Source: Scenedesmus sp. ARA3
Taxonomy: Eukaryota > Chlorophyta > Chlorophyceae > Sphaeropleales > Scenedesmaceae
Direction: 5' to 3'
Length of the DNA stretch: 64,000 bases
NCBI GenBank assembly: GCA_004335835.1
Contig: RWJK01001798.1
Coordinates: forward strand, 1 to 64,000
Part shown: positions 48,178 to 60,300 of the stretch, piece by piece
Position numbering within the stretch: the stretch's first letter is position 1
Layout of the letters: each line of letters opens with the position of its first letter
Position numbers and translations under genes: made by a program
The notes under the pieces: generated by a model
The model's database searches: none
What the model saw: the letters and a program-made list of their open reading frames with translations, nothing else
Told to the model about the DNA's origin: nothing

Positions 48178-50881
48178 GCGGCGCCCCTTAGAACCCAATA
48201 TTTGATGTTCCCGAACAACCTTTGTTGTGTCGGGGCTGGGGGCGCCGCCTGGCTGCAGCAGCAGCAGTAGCACAGCAGCCGACTGCGGTCGCCAGCGCGT
48301 GCGCATGTGCGTAGCAGGCGTCCGTGGCAGTGCAGGGTTGACATGGACAGCAATGGCTGTGTCTTCAGCAGCATGTCGGCAGCTGCTGTTGCGAACAGCA
48401 GCAGCTGCCATGCAGCAGGGCCGTGCCCTTGCCTGCGCCTTGCACCCATGGCGGCGTCCCCGCCCCGGCAGTTGTACAGTAGATCAGCAGGCCCCGCCGT
48501 CCGTGGCGCTAGCGTGTAGAGAAAGTTGCCTTCATCACAGTTTTGCCTCACTGATTTTTCGCATCCAGGAGTGTGTGCTGCGCTCCTGCAACATACATGG
48601 TTGTTCACCGCAATGCATGTGCATGTGCTTCGTGTTGGACCTTACTGAGTGGAAGTGGGGCTGCTCTGCTACCCTTACACATCGATCTGCTTCATGTGCC
48701 CTGCTGTTGAGTGCTTTTATTCGCATTCATTTGGGCATAGGACAGTTGCAGCATCAGTACAGTACCAGGCACGCCACACCTAGCACGGAAAGGAGTTTGG
48801 CTTCTTGCCTTTGGTTTGTGTTATTGTTCGATTCTAGCAAGCCCAGGATCTATGTGGTTGGATTCAAGCGGTGCGGCACATGGCACCTTGCTGTGTTGCA
48901 GTTATGGACGCCTAGCAGGCATGACCGAAAGTGTGTGTTGTGTCGTCACGTGTGTCTTTACGCCTGCTGTGGTTGTTCCTGCAAGCAAGGTGCTGCCGCT
49001 GTGATGACCTGGCGCTGATGCATGCCTGCACCCTTATATGCGGTCAGGTTGCAAGGGCTTTCTATGCCTAGTCCTTGCTGGACTGTCATCCAGCAGGACT
49101 CTTTCAGGATCCTCTCATCCCGCTCCTGGCATTATTGGCCAGCGAGTATTTTCCTCCTATTTTTCCATACAAACCCATCCCCGTCCATTTTTTTCGTGCA
49201 GGGCACGCCATTGTGCCCTGTGTTTTTCCACTCCTGCACCAATTTTCCACCCCATCTCCACTTTCCCTAGCGCTCCATATTGGTTGTTCTAGCCCACAGC
49301 TGCTCTCCAGCTTGGCTTTTCGTGTCAGAGTGCATTGCCTCCCTCCTATGCACGAGTCCGTAGCGTACCCAGACTCGCGTGCATGTTGTAGTCTCAGCTC
49401 CGAAGAGTTTCCTGCGCTCTGCTGCTCTGGCAGGCGCTGCCTCACAGAGATGTGACCCTTTGCTGGGCTCGGGCACTCGGCTGCAGCAGCGCTGTGTGTG
49501 GTTACAGAGAGGGCTCGTCGCATGAACTGCATTGCGCTGCGATGCATGATGGCGGGAGCTGTTATCGTGATGTGTGGCTCACTGATGCGCCTGTGGCGCG
49601 CGTAGCCCCAGCGTTCGCGCGCCTTGGGAGAGACCTTGGGTCCTAAGAGAATGTGGGATGAGCACGTGACTGCAGCAAGTCACTGGGTTAAACTGCTGAT
49701 GAGGGCCTTCAGCATGCATCACTTGGCCAGACTAGCGTTCCGGCAGCATGGAACGGCATGTACTGTTGGCGGTTCAAGGTACTACTAGGTTTGTCGTAGC
49801 ATGTGCTATTATGCTTGTTTGGCTAGAATGGAAGAAGCTACTTGTTATGCTTGCAGTTGAAATACATGGCATACTGGGGTACAAGCCCGCTGGGTTATCC
49901 CTGGGAAGCTGTGGTGGCAGTGCACTATGCCCCACAGTGCTGCACGTGGCATGGCACAGCTGGCATGAACCATGCTCTGCACAGCGTGCATGCAGCAGAA
50001 CCTTGTGTTGGACCGACACACTCGGACAAGTGTTTATTGAATGCATGATCAGGCGCAACTTGTCGGGCAGCGGCAGTAAGTCCGGGCGCCTCACCTTTGC
50101 TGTACTATGCTTTGAACCGGACTGGTATGTTGCAGCATATGTTGGTAACGCAGTATTGTTTCATGTACATAAGGGCAGGCCTGCCTGCAAAGGCGGGCTG
50201 TCCCAGCAGCTGCTGTACTTTGAACAGTGGCATTTATCCGCATGTTGTGCCATTCTTATGTAAATAAGGCACGGCGTTTTCATTTTTGTCCCGTGAAGCT
50301 ATCTGCACTTCTGGCCGATCAGCTGAATAGCAGCAGTGCTGTGGCTTGGAGCAGTGTTAATTCAAGCAAGCCAACAGCAGTGCTTCCAGCTAGGCAAACG
50401 AGCTAGAATTGCAACAGGTGCTGCTCATGTCACATGATGTGGCACACCTTAGCTGCAAACCGGCTGCCATGCACAAGGTGAAAAGCTGCTTGAGATGCTG
50501 ATATTCTGCGGCCAGTGCAAAGTGCTGCGTTGACTAGTGTCCTCGACCTGATGCGGGGCAGCTGCTGGGCAATCACAGCTTCAACTGTCTTGAACTGCGT
50601 GGCCAATTGCATCGGCGACAGCCTCGGACGCCGTATTCTCGACAGATCAGACGTCACAGAGACAAGCGAATGCTTTTGAAGTTTCCACGCAAGCGTCGTC
50701 AGCTCGTGCGGTTTTGGTGGATCAGAGCGCCAAACTGTTTGAATTGCCTCACACGTCTTGCTGCGAAGAGGAGACAGCATTACTGCCACTGGTCACACAC
50801 AGTTGTTGAAGGTCTAAGAGTTCTGATCTGCGCCTAAGCCCGTCCCGGTGAACAAATCAGCAAACATCAGTCCCAATAGTC
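48178..50881. other. Intergenic, no gene seen
   Basis: The region follows the secreted-protein gene and precedes the coiled-coil gene. Sequence composition is less CAG-rich than elsewhere. Open frames are short and unsupported. Confidence 0.45.
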
Positions 50882-53296
50882 ATGGCCTCAGATACGCCCG
50901 CTTCTGGATGTGGGCCGGAAGCACAAAGGGAGCAATGGAAACAAGTCAGGGAGCACATTCACCGTGAGCACGAGCAGCTGCACGAGAGATCCAGCCATGC
51001 ACCAGCAGGCAAATCAGCCAGCGCTGGGCCAGAGCTGCTGCTGACCATGAATACGGATGCCCAGCACAAATTGCATGCTGTTGATGCAACTTCAACCAAT
51101 CCAAGTAGTTGCATGTTTGCATGTTCGCGGTATGAGGTGCCTGGCAGCTTTCCAGCAGGAGTTGTGGAGCTGTACATGCTTGAGCAGCAGATAACCTCGG
51201 AACTTTACTGCAGAACAGTCTGCATGCAGTCCTGGCTTGAGCATAGTGTAGCACACCCAGAACATACTTGATAGGGCTCAGACGCTCTGCCTGCAGCAAA
51301 AAATCAAGGTTTCATCTGTGCTTGACCATTTTAAGCACTCTGCCATCGCCAACAACAGTGACTCTGGTGTTTTGCATACTGCAACTGCTGCTGCTGCTTC
51401 TGCTGCTGCCGTGGCTGATAACCTGCAGGCGCTGAGCAGCGGCTGCTGGACCTGCAGTTCGACTACCAGCAGAAGGTCAACGCAGTAGAGGCGCTCAAGC
51501 TTGACCTGCGCCAGACAACAAAGGGTTAGCGCCAGCAGAAGCAGCAGCAGCAGCAGCAGCAGCAGTAGCAGTAGAAAAAGGCATTGCCAGCAGCTGGTAC
51601 AGCCACCGTGCTGTCTGCTGTGCTGCAGGAGGCAGTTACAATGTACAGTTTGCTGCACAGCGCTTCCTGCAAGCACAACAAGCACAGCGGCAGTGCAGCG
51701 CTGGTTGACAACAAGCGCACACCTCCAGGAAGCAGCAGCATACAGTGTTAGGCTTTGCAGGAAACACTGTAGGCTTGCAGGGAACACAGCACGCAGCTTC
51801 AATAACAGCATTCCTTGGTATATGTAGGCTGCCATGTATGATGTGATGACATGCAGCAACATCATCTGCGCAGAGCCGCTGCTTCCCACCCTGGCTAGTT
51901 TGAAAGTAAATTTCTGAGCTGATGACTCATCAGTGCTGCACCGCTGCGGTGTGCTGCTGCTATTTACATGCGCTTCATCACACCCAAGACAATAGATGGT
52001 CATCAGCCCTCAAACTGCATCTGGACATCCTGCAAGCTGCAGCTGTAGCTGACGTGTAATCCTGCAAGTGCTGCTCTGCCCAACTTGCTTGTGTCATCCT
52101 ATGCACAGTTGCACAGGGAAGAAGACTGCTTCCTCCAGGGCCTGCATGTGCCTGCCCTGCTTCGCTGGCTCACACTTTTTGTGCACATTTTTGCAACGAC
52201 GCAGACAGCCAGGACTGTGAGGCAAACAGCCTCAGCTTGGGCAGGGCAACGCTCAATGCCTTCAAGAAGCTGCAGGTGACAGCAGAAGTATCAAGCAGCT
52301 TGCAGGACAGCTTGCAGGAGCAGCTTCAGGCAGGATCTTGCAGGACTGGATTGCAGCATCACTTGCAGCACATTTGTCTGCGCACACATCAGTCAACAAT
52401 CTTGCCACCACGGACCCAGCAGTGCTGGCATCCTCACGCGTGGCAGGAACCCCGCTCTCCATTGCCACCTGCACGGAACTGCAGTTGCAACGTCTGCCCC
52501 TGCATGAATTTGGGTTGATCGTCGGATGCCGTCACCTTTCCTCTTGCAGGACTTTGAGCTACAGTGGCGGACGCTTGAGCAGGACCGTGTGATGCTGGCA
52601 CAGCAGCTGCTGCAGGAGCAGGAGGGCCTTGCGGCAGACCAGAAGGGGTTTGATGAGAAGCAGTGAGTTTGCTGTTGTGACTGCTTGCCTGTTCATGCTG
52701 AGACAATCGTGCTGGTGTTGAGTGCTGCCAACTTTGCGCCCGTGCACAGCCGGAGGAATGTTCTCCTGGTCGCACAGCTTGGTCACCAAACTTTGACATA
52801 ATGTGGCATCGGCATCGGCCACGTTCACAGCTATGGTCACAGCATAGCTGAGATGCATCCCGCATGCGCTGCTGCTGCTTGGTCACAGCCAACACAGCCT
52901 AAGGTGCGCAGCCTTGCATCTACTGTGTGAATTCGTTGTTAGACAGTCTATTGGATTGCCAGCTGTACATTGCGGGGCTACAACTCCTGCCATGCAAGCC
53001 TTACCCACTGTAGTTGTCACTGACTTTGTTGCCGTGTGTCCCACTGCTGCAGGTCCTTCTACCAGCAGCACCTGCAGGAGCAGCAGGAGCACGTGGCAAA
53101 GCTGCAGCGGGCGCTGCAGGCCAGCGCTGCTGCTGCAGATGTAGACGCTGCGGATGCAGCAGGCATGGATGTGGAGGCCAAGTCAGTGGTCAACCACATG
53201 ATGCATGCGAGCAGTGCTAGCGGCGAGGGTGCTGCAGTGCAGCCGGCAGATGATGACCTGCAGGCTCAGGCTGATCAGCAGCTGCTGGCAGCTTGA
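50882..53296 (+). CDS. Coiled-coil protein, function unknown
   Basis: The likely start is 50882 (MASDTPASGCGPEAQREQ). Supported exons are 51297-51366 (QKIKVSSVLDHFKHSA), 51429-51524 (AEQRLLDLQFDYQQKVNAVE), 52550-52662 (DFELQWRTLEQDRVMLAQQL) and 53053-53296 (SFYQQHLQEQQEHVAKLQRA, ending LLAA-stop). Phases fit between 51366 and 51429 and between 52662 and 53053. A further exon at about 52217-52276 (DCEANSLSLGRATLNAFKKL) is likely. The region between 50882 and 51297 and between 51524 and 52550 is not fully resolved. The protein is a heptad-rich coiled coil with no signal peptide, membrane segment or catalytic motif. I do not recognise a family. Confidence 0.6.
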
Positions 53297-54389
53297 GATG
53301 TGTGCATGATTCAGTGCTCACAAGCTGGCGAGGAGATGGCAGCTGTAAGTCTCGCTGGCTATCCTGCATAGAAAGTTCTTGCGTGATGATCGTGTTCTCT
53401 CCGAAGTGCTGTTTCGTGCAGTGGTTGTGTGTAACATCAGTGAGGCGTTGTGCACATGATGTGCTGAATGCACATTTATAGCATGGGTTTGGCACAAACT
53501 CTGGTAATGGGTGCATGGAAAGTGCTTGCATGGTATTTATCCTTAGTCTGCCTCAGTACAATCCAGGCATAACGCTGAAGATGCTGCTTTGGATGTTAGC
53601 GGTTCACGCTTGCAGCTTTAAATCATTGAGTCAGGCCTTTACAATGACCCCACTGGCAACCATATGTTGACCGGCCCAAGCCTGGTCATTGATGACTCAA
53701 GCACAACATGGCTATCATTGGTGCGGCACACATTCAAAGTGCAGGAGCCTCTGTCACAGCATATGTTCAAGTCATGCATTGATTTGCATCACATCAACTG
53801 GCTGGGCAGTCGATGCTCAACAACAAGAAGACTGCCCGCCTGCAGGAACCAAGCAGTTTGTGTAAACCAACCTTATCTTGAGATGAGTGCATTGCTGCAG
53901 GTTACAGAAACCATACATATTCTCAACATGTGCAGATGCTGCTGCATCACACTCAGCACCTGCAAGCTCAGTGGAACAGGCTGTTCCTGCAAGCACTAGT
54001 GGCACTGCTGCCAATGTAACCGCACTTGTGTATACTTGTACGTTCACAGTCACACCCCTGTACAGAGTAGCTTGTCAAAATAAGGGCTCCCCCTTGCCAC
54101 CACCCCACAGCAAACGCAGTTTCAGCGTCATCACCCAAACAGCATGCCACATGTCTAGACAAACGCAAGTATGTAGAGCTAGCAGCTCATGTGCAAGTTG
54201 TGCTGCACACCTGCTCTGCCCTTGGTGCATCTCGTATGTACAGCATGCTCTGCTGCTCCCCGCTGCAACAATCAACTTCAGCACCATGGTTTGCCTGCAG
54301 CCCTCAACTTGTATCTACACCTCCAAAACACTGCAAAAAGTGTTGCACACATTGCAGGGCTCTCGCACGACAGTGCAGCCACATTAAAA
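53297..54389. other. Convergent intergenic region
   Basis: This separates the 3' ends of the coiled-coil gene and the macroglobulin-like gene. TGTAA at 53861-53865 (plus) and TTACA at 53902-53906 (TGTAA on minus) are candidate polyadenylation signals. A 112-codon open frame at 53664-53999 is unsupported. Confidence 0.4.
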
Positions 54390-57300
54390 TCACACGGCGG
54401 CAGCACTGTACACATTGCAGGATGCCCCAGTAAACCCTGCATTGCACAGGCAGGCCCCGCTCAACAGGTTGCACACCCCGTTGCTGCTGCAGTTGCCAGG
54501 ACAGCTCTTTGCAGCTGGCAGCGGCTGCTGCGCGGCACCTGCAGCGCCGCACACAGCAAACGCTGCCGCACCCTGCGTCTTCACAACGACGGTCGTTGCT
54601 GCAGCTGCATTCGCACCCCGCCTGCTGGGGCACACAGTGAACTCCCCAGCAGCACTCAGCCCCATAAGCTCTGGCTGCTGCACAGAATATGCCTTCACTG
54701 GCGGCAACACAAAGGTACCTGGCGTGGCTGCAATTGCCTTGAACTTCAGGTTCACTGTGCCAGCACCCAGGTATCCAAACTTGAACGTCACTGCAGAGCG
54801 CAGCGTAGACTGTGCAGGACACCACCACCTCGAAAAGTAGCTGTCCCCAAAGTCGCACTGTGTGGCTGCTGCGGCATCTTGATACACCAGTGGATCGATC
54901 GGCTCCAATCCTCCTGGCATCAGCACCTCAACCACCACACCAGACTGCAATGCATCTGGTGTAGTGAGCTGCACAGTAACTGTCACAACATCTGCTAGCG
55001 CTGCTGCAGCCAGATTGCCCTGGCCAGCTTCTGACTGAATCACCCGCTCCACCCAGAGTCCACGGTAAGATGGGAAAGGCAGCAGCTGAGCAGGAATAAA
55101 GTCCAGTCCAGCTGCCACAGACACCTCTCCAGCGGAACCCCAAACCTCAAACTGCAGCTTAGGATTGGCTGGTAGTGCAGACCAGGGTGTGCTGCTGTTG
55201 GCCAGTGCGCCTGCTGCCGTAGGTGTGAAGGACGCACTCAGCAGCTGCGCCTGCTTATGCGCAGCAGAAGACTCCACAGCCGCACTACTGCTGCTACCGC
55301 CGCTGATTGCACTGACCACTAGCTTGGCATCTGGGCTTGTGTTGCCTCTCGACTTGTCATATGCAGATAGTGCAGCCGCCACTGTGCCAGGCGCCGTGCC
55401 GCCGACGCTCACACTCGTCGCTGCAATACCGCTGCGTGCAATGCTTGCCTGACCTCCCGAAACATACGCAGCCAGCTTTGGCAGTACCTCCCGGGCACCT
55501 GGCAGATCTTGCTGCACTAGGAATGCAAGCGCAAGCGCCTGATCCTCCTGCATAGCTGCTGACGCTGATCCGGAGTCCGAGGTTAGGTAAGCAGTGCGCC
55601 CTGCCACCCGCACATTACCCAGCATCTGCTTCGCCAGCTTACCGATACCCACCTTCGCCTCTGCCACTGTCACGCCAGATGTAGACTTCCCGTTTGCTGC
55701 AACGACTTGCGTCAGCAGCAGGCCGGTGCGGGCCTGGCAGCCGAGGCTGGTGTTCTTAGGGGTTGTGGCGGCAGTGACGAGGCGGGAAAGCGACAGGTCG
55801 CGCGTGACGTTGCTGCTGACGCCCTTGGGGGCCCAGTCGGGGCCAAGGGCCAGCCGGCCCCAGCTGAGCTCCTCAAAGTCCATGTACCTGCGGTTAGCCG
55901 GGAAAACAGGGGGCCAGGCAATACATCAATACATTTGGGCTGCTGAGTTAAAATTGTTGCATGCAATTGCACCCAGGTAGCTGATCGGCACTGAGCTCCT
56001 CAAAGTCCATGTACCTGTGCAGCCAGCCAGGCAGATAGGCAGACATGTGACACTTCAGCACATATGGGCTATTCTACGTGGCTATGCTGTGGCTATATGG
56101 TAGTGCCAGCCGGCCCCAGCTGAGCTCCTCAAAGTCCATGTACCTGTGCAGCATGGCAGGCAAATATGCAGGCAGATTTCAGGCAGGCAGGTAGGCATTA
56201 CATGAGCACAGTTGAGCTGTGGCATGACGGTTGTTGCATGTACCTGCAGCCTGCTAGGCAGACAGCCTGCTAGGCAGACAGCCTGCTGGGCAGACAGCCA
56301 GCCAGGCAGGCAGGCAGGCAGGCAACACATCAGCACAATTGGGGTGTGTGAGGCTGCTCATTACATGCACAGCATCACATGCTGTGCTGTACAAGTAAGC
56401 ACGCCTGCTCCTGTCGTTGTTCAGGTAATTCTAGCTGCTCCCCCTCTGCCATAACACTGGACTTACATGTTCGCAGGCTTTCCTCCATAGTAAGCCCTCA
56501 AAGAGGCAGGACTAGGCTCCCTCGCCTCCTTTGCATTCTTCACCATCTTCTTATCAGCTTTATATGCTGCGCTCCTGAATCTATGCCACCCGCACTAACA
56601 TTTAGTCATGTCTACAGATGCACATGTCCATGCCACTCACATGTTTGCAGGCTTTACGCCATAGTACGCACTCAAAGAGGCAGGGCTGGGCTCCTGTGCC
56701 TCTTTTGCATTCTTCACCAGCTGCTCCTCTGCTGCTGCCTTCCAGGTAGCTGCAGCAGCCTTGATGCTGCTGCTGAACGCCAGGCCTTGCAGCGTGTTAC
56801 TCTGCTGAGCCTGCTCTGCTAGCCACACCGCCCATGAGTTCAACTCCACAGATGGAGAACTGTAATAATCCCCATCGGGTACATAGTACATCAAGCCGAG
56901 TGTCGGCCTTGTCAGCTTTGTTTTGAGGACATTAGCAGCTGTCGCGCTGGCATTTAGCTGAGCTAGCGTGACAAGAGGTGTTGTGCCGGGCTTGCTGCTG
57001 CTGGCACTGGCAAGCATGACTGCAGTAGAGGGGCTGTAGCGGGCGAGGTAAGCTGGCAGGAGAGCAGTGCAGACTGCATCAGGACCCCAGGGGATGTAGC
57101 TGTCGGACTCGGCAGCTCGGCGAGCCTGCTGCTGCACGAAAGCGTTGTAGGAGGTCTGCTCAAGCAAAGGCAGCAGCAGGAGCAACAACAGCAGCGGCAG
57201 GAGCAGCAGATGTCAAGCTTGGGCCAAGCAGCATATCACCAAGCGGAAACAGCAGCATGTTTCCGCCCATGCTGTGGTGGCAGCGCAGCACTGCAGCTCA

Positions 57301-60300
57301 GTTTCCAGCTGTACTTTCATGCACAGTTTCTCCCGCTGGTCAAACCCAAACCTTGTTGAACTTCAAATCAGCGCCTACCTTGATAGCTGGCAAGTAGCCC
57401 ACTCCTGCAACCAGGTCGACTGTGCCAGAGCCAGGCGTAGCATCTGGAAGCTCCAAGCCCTCCTGCCTGCCGCTGCTGCCATTCACACTGCTTCCAGCTT
57501 GCAGCGCAAAGGATGTTGCGATGAACACCCCACCCTGCTGCCCCTGGACTGTCACATCTTGCTGCGTTGCATCTGCAGCGTCTGCAGACGCGATGGTGGG
57601 AACACGCGCATCAAAGCGCAACCCTGACATGCCGATGGCTTTGGCTTGATACCTGAACCGCACCTCCACCTGCTGCTGCTGCGGTGTTATGCTGACTGTC
57701 TGGACCACAGGATCCTTTGGAAGCAGCACCAGTGAGCCATCATCTGCTACTGCGCTTGTGGCGTTGCTGCTGGTGTCAACGCCAGTGGTTGCGGCCGCCA
57801 TCTGTGCAGTGATCTCGACTGTGATCGGCGCAGCAGCATCGGGGGAAGACACAATCACGCCCGCTTCGAAGTCGTCTCCGACCCTCACACTCTGTGGCGT
57901 CGACGCAGTCAAACTGATGGGGCGACGTACGATGATCTGTGTCTCATTTGCGCCATACTTGCTGGGCTTGTCAGTGCTTCCCTTGCTCACTGCGTACGCG
58001 CGCACGTTGAACGTGCCGAGGTTGGGCGGCGACTTGAAGCGAATGCTTGCAGAGCCGTCTGTCTTGGTCTGCACGATGGTGAACACCGGCACTGTTTTGA
58101 ACTCTGATGACAGGCGCAGCTGCGCGCTTGCGTCGCCGCCGGCCTTGGAGCCTGCATACACAAAAGCCACACAGAAACACATATCTCAAAGGCATGCGGT
58201 CAGACTAGTAACAAATGCAGCTTGCGTGCAGCAGATCGCACTACAGCAGTGCTCTGATGCTGCGTAACAGCAGCCGTTGCTGCAACAGCGGTGACCAGCA
58301 ACACGCTTCAGCCGAAGGTGTACACTGTGTCACTGTAACTCCTACCAATGTATCCCGCACCTGACGGGTAGCGCTGCGACAGGCCCCAACTGTAGAAGGG
58401 TGTCACTGTGAGGGAGTTGGTAAAGCCCCGCAGGTATGTTGCATCGCTGCTGTCCACTGGAGAGGCAGCAGGGTACCTTGTACGGGAGCCCCAGCTGGCA
58501 TAGTCGACATACTGCAAGCCATCACAGCAGCAACAGCAGCCACACAGCCAGGAGAAGCAAGAGCAAATCTGTTTAGCACAAGATGGCAACTGGCAAGCAT
58601 GCGCAGCTGCAGCCGCTGCAAGCAACAAATCAGGCAATGGCGCATGCTGACTTGCATGAAAGATGGTACAGTCAGCCAGGGGTCCAATGGCTGGCAGACG
58701 ATCATCTAGCCGCACCCCCCCCAAAAAAAAACCTTGTAATAACCAGTTCAAAGTCACCGCAGAGGGTGTGACCGTTGTCACAAGGGGCAGCCAGGGGTCC
58801 AGCAGTCACGATGCTCTCCACCTAACACACCAAAACAAACTGCCACATATTTGTCACACTTGTCGACAACATTCACCGCAGACGGTGACTGTCTTCACCA
58901 GGGGCAGCCAGGGGTCCAGGGGTAACCATACTCTGTTGACAATGACTGTCAGTTGATGACCATAACCCCACCCATCGCTCCACACAAACACCACAGTCAT
59001 GGCACACTCACCGCAGAGGGTGTCACTGTCGTCACAAGGGGCAGCCAGGGGTCCAGTGGCTGGCAGATATTCACTCAACTGCACCCAAAACCCAAACAAA
59101 ACATTGATATAACCGGTTCAAACTCACAGCAGAGGGAGTAACAGTTGTCACCAGGGGCAGCCAGGGGTCCAGCGCGAGGCGCCGCTGCAGCGTGGCGAAG
59201 GTGATGTTGATGTTGGAGCGGCTGGTGCGGCACTCGTTGATCTCCTTTATGTAAGAAGATACGTACGGGTACGCCACCAGGCCCGCCGGCACATCCTGCA
59301 ATGTAGCAACACCATGTGCAGCAGTTGCAAGGACAATTGCAGTTCACACGAGAACATCCAGATCATGTGCTTGATGTAAGAAGACGCATAGGGGTACCCC
59401 ACCAGCCCCGCCGGCACGTCCTACAGCACATGCATGTATGGCGCAAGCACAGACAAATTGCTCAGCTCATGTGAAGACACAGGCGCAGGGCGCGTGGCAG
59501 ACGCACGCGGCTAGCCAGCATGTACCCATCAGTGCTTGCACATGCACATCAAGTTGAAAGCAGGGCATCACAAGGAACGCGGCGATTGCTTTTGTTGATG
59601 CACTCACCGGCAGGGGGTATGGCAGTAGTGCCAGGATGGACTCATCCACCACCACCACAGTCACCTCTGCATCTACTGCGGGTTTGCCAGTCAATGCGTC
59701 AGTGACCTGCAGCAACACGAGCAGCAGCAGCAGTGGCAGCAGAGTCAGAGCTTCGAGCTAAACCTTGCCCGACAGATGACACACGCGCAGTGTGCCGCCA
59801 ACAAATAATGCGTCCAAGGACCCAGAATTGTTGCACTGCTGCTGTTTGCAAGGCACTTGATGTCTGCCCAAGGTTGCACATACAACAGGCGCGGCCGCCC
59901 AGCCTAAACATGCGCTAGCTAGCTGCTGCTGCAGCTGCTGCAACTGCTGCTGCTGCTGCTGCCACATTTCCTCACCTTGACCTCAATGTCTGCCTCTGCA
60001 TCCGACTTCATAACAGGCACCTCCTGCCCTCCAATGCCCACAGCACTCGTCTTGAACAATCCCTTTGGCAGCCCAGCAGCAGCAGCAGCAGCGGCTGGCA
60101 CCACCTTGACTGTCACATTCAGCCTGTTGTCCTCATACACTGTGAGGTCAACTACTGCACTCGCTGTTGCAGGAGCCAGAGGGTTAAACAGTTTGCTCTT
60201 CGGCAGCTTGAGCTGCATGGGGGTCATGCTCGGGCCTATCTGTGCTGTTTCAGCAGCAGATGGACGCGGCAGAGACAGCACGAGGTGTGCTTTGCAGCCT

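Noticed and set aside
50430..50789. 119-codon minus-strand open frame
   Set aside because: No domain, no splice structure, and it lies in the region upstream of the coiled-coil gene.
53664..53999. 112-codon plus-strand open frame (MLTGPSLVIDDSSTTWLS)
   Set aside because: The sequence looks protein-like for about 60 codons but has no recognisable family, no splice support and lies between convergent gene ends.
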